A stretch of DNA of 64,000 nt, from contig NZ_JACFTD010000002.1 of assembly GCF_014282005.1 (NCBI RefSeq), forward strand, positions 1 through 64,000, read 5' to 3'. How positions within the stretch are numbered: the stretch's first letter is position 1; every line of letters begins with the position of its first letter. The notes beneath the pieces were generated by a model that saw only the letters and a program-made list of their open reading frames with translations, did not search any database and had not been told where the DNA came from. Below are positions 43,437 to 51,595 of this stretch, in pieces. Position numbers and translations under genes: made by a program. Source of the DNA: Sporosarcina sp. BP05 (GTDB lineage Bacteria; Bacillota; Bacilli; Bacillales_A; Planococcaceae).

Positions 43437-45551
43437 ATGAGGGAACAGAATCTTCGAATGTTAGTAAAACCAGTTCAAACCATTGCTATTGTTGGAGCAA
43501 ACTATCGTTTTGCAACTCGTGTAATGTTGGATAATTTAGATAAAATGGGGTTTAAAGGAACTATTTATCTGGTAAACCCAAGATATGAAAATATTGATGG
43601 TATACGAAGCTATCAATCACTTTTTGAAATTGAAGATCAGATTGATATTGTCGTCGGGCTCGTAAATCCTCGGCTAATGGTTGAGGTTGCTAGTGATGCA
43701 AGTAAAATCAACGCTAAACTTCTCGTAATCCCTGGTGGTGGGTATGGAGAAAGTGGACTGGAGGGTGAAGGAATACAAAACGCCATTCTTGAAAGCGCTT
43801 CGAAGACGGGTATGAGAGTAATTGGACCGAATTGTATGGGATATTTTGATATGCATAATCATTTTACTCCATACATTGGTACTTTGCATAGACCACTACG
43901 TCCCATTAAAAAAGGACCTGTTTCTATTATCTCACAAAGTGGTTCAGTTAATGATGCTTTTGTTGCTTCCAGACTTGGTATAAATAAAATTTATTCTACT
44001 GGCAATGAAGCGGACGTTAAAATGGACGATTATATAAATTTGCTAGCAGAAGATCCTGAAACATCCGTAATTATCTTGTACATTGAAGCGGTACGGAATC
44101 ATGAAAGCTTCTTGAAGGCACTTGATCTATGTAGTGCAAATAAAAAACCGGTCATTGCAATGAAAGTTGGCAGAACGACAAAATCAGCTGCTGTTGCTAA
44201 TGCGCATTCAGGAGCACTTGCCGGTGATTACAAGATAGAAAAACTGGTTCTTGAAGAACATGGAGTTATTTTTGTAGATGATATTGATGAGGCTGTTGCG
44301 GTAGCTCAATTATTATCGCAACCATACCTTCCTACCAAAAATACAGTGTCCGCGATTACTGTATCAGGGGGCCAAGCGGGAATACTACTTGATCTAGCCG
44401 AAGATTATGGCGTTGAATTCGCTGACTTTACTGAGGAAACTAACTGGAAGCTAGGAAGGGAATTACCTGAATTGGGAGCATTGTCCAACCCTCTCGACAT
44501 TTGGGGGAAAAGCAGTAAAGAGTTCTCCGAGGTATCAAATACTTGTTTAGCTACTTTAACGAAGGATTCTAATATTGGAGTTGTTACGGTAGCAATCGAT
44601 GCACCAATTGGCCAAGGAGATCACGAATTTGATTTTACTGGAACACCAGCTAAAGATCTTGCTGAGTTACGAAAAAGCTCTGATAAACCATTTTTGTATT
44701 TTAGTCATATTCAGACTGAGTTTGATCCGCGTGTCTTGTCGATTTTGGAGGATGCTGGCATTCCCGTCATACAAGGTAGCCGCAATGCTTTAATTGCATG
44801 TCGGGCATTGTTTCAGTACACAGAATTCTTGGCGAGAAAAGATCAAACACCGATATATTCGGTAAATAATCCGTCAATACAGCAAGAACCGACCTTGCTT
44901 CACGACGATGAAGGACGAGAGCTCCTTGAGGAGAATGGGTTCCCTTCACCAAGGGAACAAGTAGTGACCTGCCTTCAAGGGGCAATTGAATACGCAGAAG
45001 CTATTAGATACCCGGTTGTGTTAAAAGCTCAAGGACTAGCACATAAAACGGATGTTGGCGGTGTTGCGCTTAATCTCAAAAATGCGGACGAACTTAAGAA
45101 AGCATGGGAGGGAATGACGCATCTAAATTCTCCATTTTATTTAATCCAAGAAATGGTCACAGATGGCTTTGAAACAATTCTTGCTTATAAAACGGATGTG
45201 CATTATGGCCCGATGGTTGTATTTGGATTAGGGGGCATCTATACCGAGTTATTTAAGGAAGTCGTCCTGGCGGTTCCTCCGATTTCAAATGAGAAAGCGG
45301 AGCAAATGGTTCGCAGTATACCGATGCTTTGGAAAAACATTCAAGGCTATCGAGGAAATCCACCACTGGATTTAGATGCACTTATTCTTTCGATTGTGCA
45401 GATGGGCAAGACGGCAATGGAGAAATATGAAGAAATCGTAGAATTTGAAATTAATCCGTTAGCAGTTCGTGAAAAAGGGGTTGTTGCCCTTGATGTGCTC
45501 GCATCGGTAAAAAATGTAAGTATTGAGAAGTGTGGTGAGTTAATAAAGTAA
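43437..45551 (+). CDS. ADP-forming acyl-CoA synthetase-superfamily protein, DddX-like (candidate ATP-dependent DMSP lyase)
   Basis: A 704-residue protein with the acetate-CoA ligase (ADP-forming) layout: CoA-binding domain (AIVGANYRFATRV), succinyl-CoA ligase-like domains with the phosphorylated His257 in NAHSGALAG, and a C-terminal ATP-grasp part (RYPVVLKAQGLAHKTDVGG, VFGLGGIYTELFKEV). DddX, known from Psychrobacter, belongs to this superfamily at similar length, turns DMSP plus CoA into acryloyl-CoA and DMS, and sits beside BCCT, alcohol and aldehyde dehydrogenase genes, as here. An ordinary acyl-CoA ligase is the alternative; neighbours favour an acryloyl-CoA-forming role. GAGGTG precedes the ATG. 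Confidence 0.75.
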   Translation: MREQNLRMLVKPVQTIAIVGANYRFATRVMLDNLDKMGFKGTIYLVNPRYENIDGIRSYQSLFEIEDQIDIVVGLVNPRLMVEVASDASKINAKLLVIPGGGYGESGLEGEGIQNAILESASKTGMRVIGPNCMGYFDMHNHFTPYIGTLHRPLRPIKKGPVSIISQSGSVNDAFVASRLGINKIYSTGNEADVKMDDYINLLAEDPETSVIILYIEAVRNHESFLKALDLCSANKKPVIAMKVGRTTKSAAVANAHSGALAGDYKIEKLVLEEHGVIFVDDIDEAVAVAQLLSQPYLPTKNTVSAITVSGGQAGILLDLAEDYGVEFADFTEETNWKLGRELPELGALSNPLDIWGKSSKEFSEVSNTCLATLTKDSNIGVVTVAIDAPIGQGDHEFDFTGTPAKDLAELRKSSDKPFLYFSHIQTEFDPRVLSILEDAGIPVIQGSRNALIACRALFQYTEFLARKDQTPIYSVNNPSIQQEPTLLHDDEGRELLEENGFPSPREQVVTCLQGAIEYAEAIRYPVVLKAQGLAHKTDVGGVALNLKNADELKKAWEGMTHLNSPFYLIQEMVTDGFETILAYKTDVHYGPMVVFGLGGIYTELFKEVVLAVPPISNEKAEQMVRSIPMLWKNIQGYRGNPPLDLDALILSIVQMGKTAMEKYEEIVEFEINPLAVREKGVVALDVLASVKNVSIEKCGELIK

Positions 45552-45641
45552 GCACATTATGCCATATATTGAATTTATTTGTTTACTAGACTATGTCAGA
45601 GATGTAAGGAATGTAATTAACATTTAACCCAAGGGGGAATT

Positions 45642-47261
45642 ATGTTGGGAAAAAATAAAATTGATTGGTTCATCTTCATCTCTACATTCGTTTTAATTGT
45701 TGCTATTTGCCTGCCCTTGGTTTTTTATCCAGAAAAGGGAAGTGAACTAGTTAGCGCAGCAAATGGATTTGTGACGAAAAAGTTCGGAATGGTATTTTTA
45801 TGGGCTGGAACAGCAGGATTTGGCTTTCTAATCTACTTACTATTCAGTAAATATGGTAAAATCAAATTTGGAGCAAAAGATGAAAAACCGGAATTCTCAA
45901 ACTTCAGTTGGGGGGCTATGGTTTTTTGTGCAGGTGTTGCGTCTGGATTAGTATACTGGGGTACGATTGAATGGGCATATTATTTCATGGCACCCCCATA
46001 CGGAATTGAAGCAAGATCGGTTGATGCTGCTGAGATAGCAGCTGCTTATGGGATTTTCCATTGGGGACCATCGGCTTGGGCATTTTTTGTCTTACCATCT
46101 ATTCCTATTGCTTATTCCTATTACATTTTAAAAGTACCTATTTTAAGATTAAGTGAAATTTGTCGGATTGTAATAGGGAAACACGCAGACGGACTTCTAG
46201 GCAAGATAATCGACATTATTTTCATGTTCGGAATTCTAGGGGCTGCGGGTACTTCCCTGGGATTGGGTACGCCATTAGTAGCTGCGGGAATTAGTAAGTT
46301 GACAGGAATTGAGGCCTCACTACCAATGAATGTGTTTGTACTTATATTATGTACAGCTTTATTCACATGGAGCGCCTATTCAGGATTAAAACGAGGATTA
46401 AAAGTATTAAGTGATATAGCAATCGTTTGTTCCATCTTACTATTGAGTTTCATCCTAATAGTTGGCCCAACCGAATTCATTTTAAAAATGGGAACAAATA
46501 GTATTGGATTATTGTTCAATAACTTTATTCGTTGGAATACGTTTACAGATCCAGTTGGTAATACAGGGTTTGTAGAAGGCTGGACTGTTTTTTATTGGGC
46601 TTGGTGGATTGTATATACCCCATTCATGGGTTTATTCATTGCCAAGATTTCCAAGGGAAGAACAATTAGTCAAGTGATTTTGGGAGGTTTAGCATGGGGT
46701 TCGTTAGGATGCGCCGCCTATTTTACTGTATTAGGAAATTATGCAATGCATTTGGAATTGAAAAACATATTATCAGTCACTGGTTTATTAGAACAGATAG
46801 GTGCACCCGCAACAATCATTCAAGTAATTAGTACACTTCCTTTCGGCTCATTGATCGTATTAGTATTCAGTTTTGTTGCATTAATCTTTTTAGCAACGAC
46901 ATTTGACTCGGCAGCTTATATGATGGCTTCTGCAACTACACCGAGAATTAAGATTAATGAAGAACCAGCTAAATGGAATCGTTTGTTTTGGGCTCTTACG
47001 CTGTTTATTTTACCAGGGACACTGATGATCCTTGGAGGAGATCTGAAGACGCTGCAAACGGCATCGATTTTGACGGCACTCCCGTTTATATTTGTTATAC
47101 TACTGTTGGTTCTTTCCTTAATGAGAATGCTGAAAACAGGAGCGCACCTGAATCAGAATTCTGATACAGAAACAGAAACCATGGATAAAGTCGATATGAG
47201 TTTGCCAGAAGAAAACCGAGGTTTAGTTACTGAAATTGAAGAGGAAACACCTGTTAGATAA
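45642..47261 (+). CDS. BCCT-family betaine/carnitine/choline-type transporter (candidate DMSP uptake, DddT-like)
   Basis: A 539-residue transporter with about twelve membrane segments. The substrate-site segment FCAGVASGLVYWGTIEWAYYF and the Trp-rich stretch WTVFYWAWWIVYTPFMGLF, which forms the aromatic cage for quaternary ammonium or sulfonium groups, are both present. The TIEW.YY..PP sequence recalls CaiT, so carnitine or betaine cannot be excluded. It follows the DddX-like gene by 90 nt in the same direction. DMSP is structurally like glycine betaine, and BCCT proteins called DddT import it in other bacteria. Confidence 0.85.
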   Translation: MLGKNKIDWFIFISTFVLIVAICLPLVFYPEKGSELVSAANGFVTKKFGMVFLWAGTAGFGFLIYLLFSKYGKIKFGAKDEKPEFSNFSWGAMVFCAGVASGLVYWGTIEWAYYFMAPPYGIEARSVDAAEIAAAYGIFHWGPSAWAFFVLPSIPIAYSYYILKVPILRLSEICRIVIGKHADGLLGKIIDIIFMFGILGAAGTSLGLGTPLVAAGISKLTGIEASLPMNVFVLILCTALFTWSAYSGLKRGLKVLSDIAIVCSILLLSFILIVGPTEFILKMGTNSIGLLFNNFIRWNTFTDPVGNTGFVEGWTVFYWAWWIVYTPFMGLFIAKISKGRTISQVILGGLAWGSLGCAAYFTVLGNYAMHLELKNILSVTGLLEQIGAPATIIQVISTLPFGSLIVLVFSFVALIFLATTFDSAAYMMASATTPRIKINEEPAKWNRLFWALTLFILPGTLMILGGDLKTLQTASILTALPFIFVILLLVLSLMRMLKTGAHLNQNSDTETETMDKVDMSLPEENRGLVTEIEEETPVR

Positions 47262-47300
47262 TCGTGAATATTAAACTTGAGACTTGAAAGGATGGGAAAC

Positions 47301-48119
47301 ATGAAAGAATATCAAACAGTTCTATATGAAGTTACAAACAATGTTGCTATTATTGCTTTAAATCGTCCCAACAAATTAAACGCCGTAACGGAGCAAATGA
47401 CGATAGATGTATGGGATGCATTAGATCAAGCGGAAAAGGATTCGAATGTAAAGGTGGTTATCCTGACGGGAGCAGGTGGGAATTTCTCTGCGGGCGCGGA
47501 TCTTAAAGAATCTATGGACTTACCTTCTCCCATTGGCGATGAGCCATCAGAGGTTTATCGTGCTCAATTAGAGACCTTTTTACGGGTAGGATTAAAATTA
47601 TGGGATCTGAAAAAGCCTGTTATAGCAGCAGTAGATGGCTATGCCTACGGGGTATCAGCTGACTGGGTGTTCTCTGCCGATCTTGCGATTGCTTCTGATA
47701 AAGCTATTATTGGAGAACCAGAGATTCGTTTTGGTGCAGCTCCGGCCACATTAATGATGCCATGGATTGTGGGTATGAGAAAAGCAAAAGAACTGCTTTA
47801 TACCGGTGATTCCGTTGATGCGGAAGAAGGCCATCGTCTAGGGATTTACAATCGGGTAGTTCCCCAAGAACAGTTGATGAAAGAAGCCATGAAGATGGCG
47901 GAGAAAATGGTTAAGATACCGCCGTCCGCACTAAAAATTACGAAAATGACAATTAATAAGACGTATGAAATGATGAATTTGAAACAATCACTTGACTATA
48001 ACGTTGAAACGGCTATTTCTATGTTCTTTTTAAGCCAGGAGCAGGAATTTGCAGAGGCAGGTCGAATTATTCGTGAGGAAGGTTTGAGCGCCTTTTTAAA
48101 GGGAGCACAGAAAGTCTAG
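47301..48119 (+). CDS. Enoyl-CoA hydratase/isomerase-family protein (candidate acryloyl-CoA hydratase)
   Basis: A 272-residue crotonase. AGGNFSAGADLKESMD holds the first oxyanion-hole element and DGYAYGVSADWVFSADLAIASD the second, where most hydratases have GGGxEL, so GVSADW is unusual; IGEPEIRFGAAPA follows. It could add water to acryloyl-CoA to give 3-hydroxypropionyl-CoA. ATG 47301 is chosen after AAAGGATGG. It is the third gene of the operon with the DddX-like and BCCT genes. Confidence 0.82.
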   Translation: MKEYQTVLYEVTNNVAIIALNRPNKLNAVTEQMTIDVWDALDQAEKDSNVKVVILTGAGGNFSAGADLKESMDLPSPIGDEPSEVYRAQLETFLRVGLKLWDLKKPVIAAVDGYAYGVSADWVFSADLAIASDKAIIGEPEIRFGAAPATLMMPWIVGMRKAKELLYTGDSVDAEEGHRLGIYNRVVPQEQLMKEAMKMAEKMVKIPPSALKITKMTINKTYEMMNLKQSLDYNVETAISMFFLSQEQEFAEAGRIIREEGLSAFLKGAQKV

Positions 48120-48196
48120 GAGTGGGAACGATAATAGATAGTATACAAGTATATTCGAGTATATAAGATAACAACTTAGCCAGATGTAGTAAGGAA

Positions 48197-48230
48197 AGCC
48201 ACTATGAGAATGACTTCATAGCGGCTTTTT
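48197..48230 (+). terminator. Terminator of the DddX-BCCT-hydratase operon
   Basis: AGCCACTATGA (48197-48207) pairs with TCATAGCGGCT (48216-48226) with one mismatch, followed by T residues. Confidence 0.75.
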
Positions 48231-48298
48231 GTTGCTGTTAAACTATCTATCTTGAGTTTTTGAAAAACGAAGTGAATGCACATATTTTCATCATAAAA

Positions 48299-48344
48299 AC
48301 CACATAGATGGAGCCAGAATAAATTCGGGCTCCATCTATGTGGT
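48299..48344 (-). terminator. Terminator of the acuI gene
   Basis: A perfect 17-bp stem (48299-48315 with 48328-48344). On the minus strand it is followed by GTTTTTATG. It lies about 100 nt beyond the acuI stop. Confidence 0.8.
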
Positions 48345-48440
48345 GGCAATTAAGAGCTATTGCAAAAACTCATTAATAAACAATCATTCATTTTTTGTTG
48401 GAATATTATCAGACAATTATTTCGTAAGAAGAATTACACG

Positions 48441-49433
48441 TCATAATTTCAGTACTGTTCTACCTTTCATTTTTCCATCTAAAATTAGTGGTAATGTAGT
48501 TGGTAACTCATCTAGTGTCACTTCGGTTGTAATTATATCCAAATTGTCGAGTTTCATATCGTTTGCCATTCGTTCCCATAGCGCACTTCGGGTTGACATT
48601 GGGCAGAATACGGAATCTATTCCAAGCAAATTTACACCTCTTAATATGAAAGGGAAAACAGTTGTTGGAACTTTGACTCCACCTGTTAAGCCGCTGACAG
48701 CAACAGATCCACCATATTTCATTGTACTTAATATATAAGAAAGAGTATTACCGCCAACAGGGTCAATTGCCGCAGCCCAAAGTTGTTTATCAATAGGTCT
48801 GATTTTTTCAGGTTGTAACTCTTGGCGTGAAATAATTTCATTGGCTCCAATTTCATATAAAAAGTCGTGTTCAGATTCTTTTCCGGTACTGGCAACAACT
48901 TGATAACCAAGTTTCGCCAGCAAGGAGACTGCAGAACTGCCTACACCGCCAGTGGCCCCGGATACAAGAACTGGCCCCTTATCAGGCGTCACACCATTTT
49001 CCTCTAGTCGCTGAATGGATAGTGCTGCAGTAAAACCAGCTGTTCCATAAGACATGGCTTCTTTCATAGACAAGCCTTTTGGTAAGGGAACGATCCAGTC
49101 AGCGGAAATTCGAGCATATTCGCTAAATCCGCCATAATGGGAAACACCAATTTCATAACTAGTTGCTATTACTTCATCGCCTTCTCTATAGCGAGAATCT
49201 TGGGAGGAAACTACTGTTCCTACCAGATCAATACCTGGTACGTGAGGATATGAAGTCACAATATTCCCTTTTGGTGTTGCCGCAAGCCCGTCTTTATAGT
49301 TAATGCTGGAATATGCAACTTTAATCAAAACATTTCCTTCTGGTAAGTCGTTTACTGTCAAATTTGTGACATTTACTGTGAAGGTATCTTCATCTTTGTT
49401 TACTACTAATGCTCGAAAGTCTAGATTGTTCAT
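48441..49433 (-). CDS. acuI: AcuI/YhdH-family NADPH-dependent acryloyl-CoA reductase
   Basis: A 330-residue MDR-family quinone-oxidoreductase-like enzyme. It has the YhdH/AcuI pattern: SSINYKDGLA near the N-terminus, VPGIDLVGTV, GTAGFTAALS, VSGATGGVGSSAVSLLAKLG as the NADPH loop and the family-specific LLGIDSVFCP. AcuI reduces toxic acryloyl-CoA to propionyl-CoA and is a marker of DMSP or acrylate catabolism. ATG 49433 follows GGAGGGA; a TTG at 49448 covers that site. It has its own operator-covered promoter. Confidence 0.87.
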   Translation of the reverse strand: MNNLDFRALVVNKDEDTFTVNVTNLTVNDLPEGNVLIKVAYSSINYKDGLAATPKGNIVTSYPHVPGIDLVGTVVSSQDSRYREGDEVIATSYEIGVSHYGGFSEYARISADWIVPLPKGLSMKEAMSYGTAGFTAALSIQRLEENGVTPDKGPVLVSGATGGVGSSAVSLLAKLGYQVVASTGKESEHDFLYEIGANEIISRQELQPEKIRPIDKQLWAAAIDPVGGNTLSYILSTMKYGGSVAVSGLTGGVKVPTTVFPFILRGVNLLGIDSVFCPMSTRSALWERMANDMKLDNLDIITTEVTLDELPTTLPLILDGKMKGRTVLKL

Positions 49434-49471
49434 AGGTTTTCCCTCCAATTTAAATTCTATTTACAATAAAG

Positions 49472-49483
49472 TTGACCGGACAG
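49472..49483 (-). promoter_or_regulatory. Second TetR-type operator-like site before acuI
   Basis: TTGACCGGACAG matches the TTGAC(C/T)GGTCAA pattern in 10 of 12 positions. It lies 38 nt upstream of the acuI start, inside the leader made from the promoter at 49618-49645, and could strengthen repression or block elongation. Confidence 0.5.
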
Positions 49484-49543
49484 ACTTTTTTGATTGAAAA
49501 TTTTTTCTGATTTTTAAGCATTACATGTACCTAGAAAATAAGG

Positions 49544-49577
49544 AACAATGTTTCCGAGTTTACTAGGAAACATTGTT
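49544..49577 (-). terminator. Hairpin between tetR and acuI (terminator or attenuator)
   Basis: A perfect 12-bp stem (AACAATGTTTCC at 49544-49555 with 49566-49577). On the minus strand CCTTATTTTC follows. It could end the tetR transcript, yet the acuI promoter lies before it, so acuI mRNA must pass through it. Confidence 0.55.
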
Positions 49578-49617
49578 TGAATTTTCATTAAATTTGCATT
49601 TTTAAAGTATAGTCACT

Positions 49618-49645
49618 ATTATACAGTAGATATGTGACCGGTCAA
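49618..49645 (-). promoter_or_regulatory. acuI promoter with a perfect TetR-type operator
   Basis: On the minus strand TTGACC (49645-49640) and TATAAT (49623-49618) are 16 bp apart. The perfect palindrome TGACCGGTCA (49635-49644) covers the -35, the classic position for repression. Confidence 0.72.
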
Positions 49646-49676
49646 TCTTTTTTTGCGAATTGTTGAGTTTCATAAA

Positions 49677-50273
49677 TCAGGATTTTTTATTATTTAAATA
49701 GGTGATAATCGTTTCATAGCAATTGTCACGGTAATAACTGTGCAAGGTTTCGTCGTCTCTCATCAACCATTGAAGTAGACAGCCATCAATTAAAGCTCGA
49801 ATCATATGACTTCCACTTTCAATCTCTACATTGGTAAAGATGCCCTCTGATTTACCTTTTTGTATAATTTCACTTCCTATGAACCAACAATTTTTATAGA
49901 ACGTATTATTTACTTCACGGAAACGTTCATTTTGGTTCACTTGGGCAAGGAATTCAAGATAGACTCTGTAAAATATCCGGTTATCTTCAGGATTCTTGAA
50001 TGCTGCGTTAACATATGCTCGCATTTTATCAATTGCATTGCTTTCCTTTTGTATAGCGGCATACTCACTTTGGAAAATTCGATCTGTCATCCATTCAAGT
50101 AAGTGGTAAAAAACATCTTCTTTGTTTTTAAAATAATAACTAATAACGCCTTTGCTAACGTCAGCATAGTCAGCAATATCTTGAAGAGTAACAGCGCTAA
50201 AACCTTTATCACAAATCGCTTGGAGTGTTGCGCGTAATACTTGTTTTCTTCGTTCTTCCGCTCGATTGTTCAT
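49677..50273 (-). CDS. TetR-family repressor of the acyl-CoA/DMSP-type cluster
   Basis: A 198-residue TetR protein. The DNA-binding part is AVTLQDIADYADVSKGVISYYFKNKEDVFYHLL and the C-terminal ligand domain looks like the BetI/TetR_C_6 type. BetI senses choline, so an onium compound or an acyl-CoA is a plausible ligand. The palindromes TTGAC(C/T)GGTCAA at the four flanking promoters are its probable targets. The gene lies between acuI (same strand, downstream) and the hydratase-dehydrogenase operon (divergent). Confidence 0.85.
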   Translation of the reverse strand: MNNRAEERRKQVLRATLQAICDKGFSAVTLQDIADYADVSKGVISYYFKNKEDVFYHLLEWMTDRIFQSEYAAIQKESNAIDKMRAYVNAAFKNPEDNRIFYRVYLEFLAQVNQNERFREVNNTFYKNCWFIGSEIIQKGKSEGIFTNVEIESGSHMIRALIDGCLLQWLMRDDETLHSYYRDNCYETIITYLNNKKS

Positions 50274-50527
50274 TAATCCTCACCTACCTTTGTTATACCC
50301 TTAATGTACTATTAAATAACTTGTACTTGACTACAACTAGGGAAGGGTATCCCAGTAAATTGTTATAGGAAAGTCTATTATCAACATAACCTGATTCTTA
50401 AGGACAACTATCCTTCTTTTAAATCATATCACTAAAATGTAATGATTAACAAGGCTTGTGTGAATGCGAAAAACAGAGGCAATACTTCGAGTTTATAATA
50501 TAACTAATAACACTGAAAAGTTTTATT

Positions 50528-50575
50528 CTGTCCGGTCAAATTTTTATTGACGTTACAAGTTAAACGTATTACACT
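50528..50575 (+). promoter_or_regulatory. Promoter and operator of the hydratase-dehydrogenase operon
   Basis: TTGACG (50547-50552), 17 bp, TACACT (50570-50575). The operator-like CTGTCCGGTCAA (50528-50539) lies just upstream of the -35. It sits in the 470-bp spacer with divergent tetR and may serve both. The rest of the spacer shows no gene. Confidence 0.65.
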
Positions 50576-50745
50576 AATAATGCATAGATATCTTTTAATT
50601 ATGATAATTAAAAATACGTTATCCGTTGAGGATTTTAAAAGGGGGCGAGAGATCAGTTTTATGGATCAAAGTACTTGTGAAGTAAATAATTGCTAGTCAA
50701 ATGAACTACGTAAAATCATTACATTGAAATGGAGTGAACAAATTA

Positions 50746-51546
50746 ATGGAAATCGTGAAAACTATAGAATTTACAAATATTGATTTGAAGGTGGAAAATG
50801 GTGTAGGGTATGTATCCATTAATTGCCCGCCAGCAAATACATTAAGTACTAAAACAATTAGCGGATTGTCCGCGTGTATGGATTACATCGAAACAAATCA
50901 AAGTATTAAGGCGGTTGTTATAACGGGTGAGGGGAAAATGTTTGTTGCTGGCGCAGATATAAAGGAATTCATCGATGCTTTTCATGATAAGGAAAAAGGG
51001 AAGTCGCTATCTGTTGATGCGCAAGCCGTGTTTAATAAAATTGAGCAGTTAACAAAGCCTGTCATTGCAGCTATTAATGGTGCTTGTCTAGGTGGAGGGT
51101 TAGAACTTGCAATGAGTTGTCATCTCCGAATTGCTGCAAATGAAGCGAAATTAGGACAGCCGGAGTTGAACTTGGGTCTGATACCTGGATTTGGGGGAAC
51201 ACAAAGGCTTCCGCGCTTAACAAATAAGGCAAAAGCGCTTGAAATAATACTGACTGGTCAATTCATTAGTGGGGAAGAAGCAGTGGGAATTGGCCTTGTC
51301 AATAAGTCCGTACCACTTGCAGAGTTAATGGATGAAGCGAAGAAACTTGCCGAGTCCATTGTCCTAAATAAAAGTTCGCAATCCATAAAAGCAACGATTA
51401 CTGCTGTGAATAATGGTATGGCAACAACACTCGACAAAGGATTGGAAATTGAAGCAGAGCAGTGGGCGCAGTTATTTACAACAGAGGATATGGTAGAAGG
51501 CGTCAATGCTTTTATTGAAAAACGTAAACCGCTATTTAAAGGTTAA
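50746..51546 (+). CDS. Enoyl-CoA hydratase
   Basis: A 266-residue crotonase with canonical motifs: GKMFVAGADIKEF for the first oxyanion-hole part, NGACLGGGLELAMSCHLRIA for the second with the catalytic Glu region, and GQPELNLGLIPGFGGTQRLPRL with the second Glu. This is a better match to true 2-enoyl-CoA hydratases than the protein at 47301, so either could hydrate acryloyl-CoA. ATG 50746 is preferred; GTG 50734 overlaps the GGAG ribosome site. First gene of the operon. Confidence 0.87.
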   Translation: MEIVKTIEFTNIDLKVENGVGYVSINCPPANTLSTKTISGLSACMDYIETNQSIKAVVITGEGKMFVAGADIKEFIDAFHDKEKGKSLSVDAQAVFNKIEQLTKPVIAAINGACLGGGLELAMSCHLRIAANEAKLGQPELNLGLIPGFGGTQRLPRLTNKAKALEIILTGQFISGEEAVGIGLVNKSVPLAELMDEAKKLAESIVLNKSSQSIKATITAVNNGMATTLDKGLEIEAEQWAQLFTTEDMVEGVNAFIEKRKPLFKG

Positions 51547-51595
51547 GTCTTCAACGGATAAGTACACAATCAAATAGTTAAAAGGGGTGGGAATA

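Noticed and set aside
45642..48119. Carnitine catabolism (CaiT/CaiD-like) as the explanation of the BCCT and crotonase genes
   Set aside because: No CaiA-, CaiB- or CaiC-like genes are present, whereas AcuI, MmsA, iron alcohol dehydrogenase and HIBCH fit an acryloyl-CoA/3-hydroxypropionate route. Kept only as an alternative for the transporter.
51250..51261. CTGACTGGTCAA, an 11/12 match to the TetR-type operator, inside the enoyl-CoA hydratase gene
   Set aside because: It is within conserved coding sequence (ILTGQFIS), with no -10 at the right distance; probably chance.
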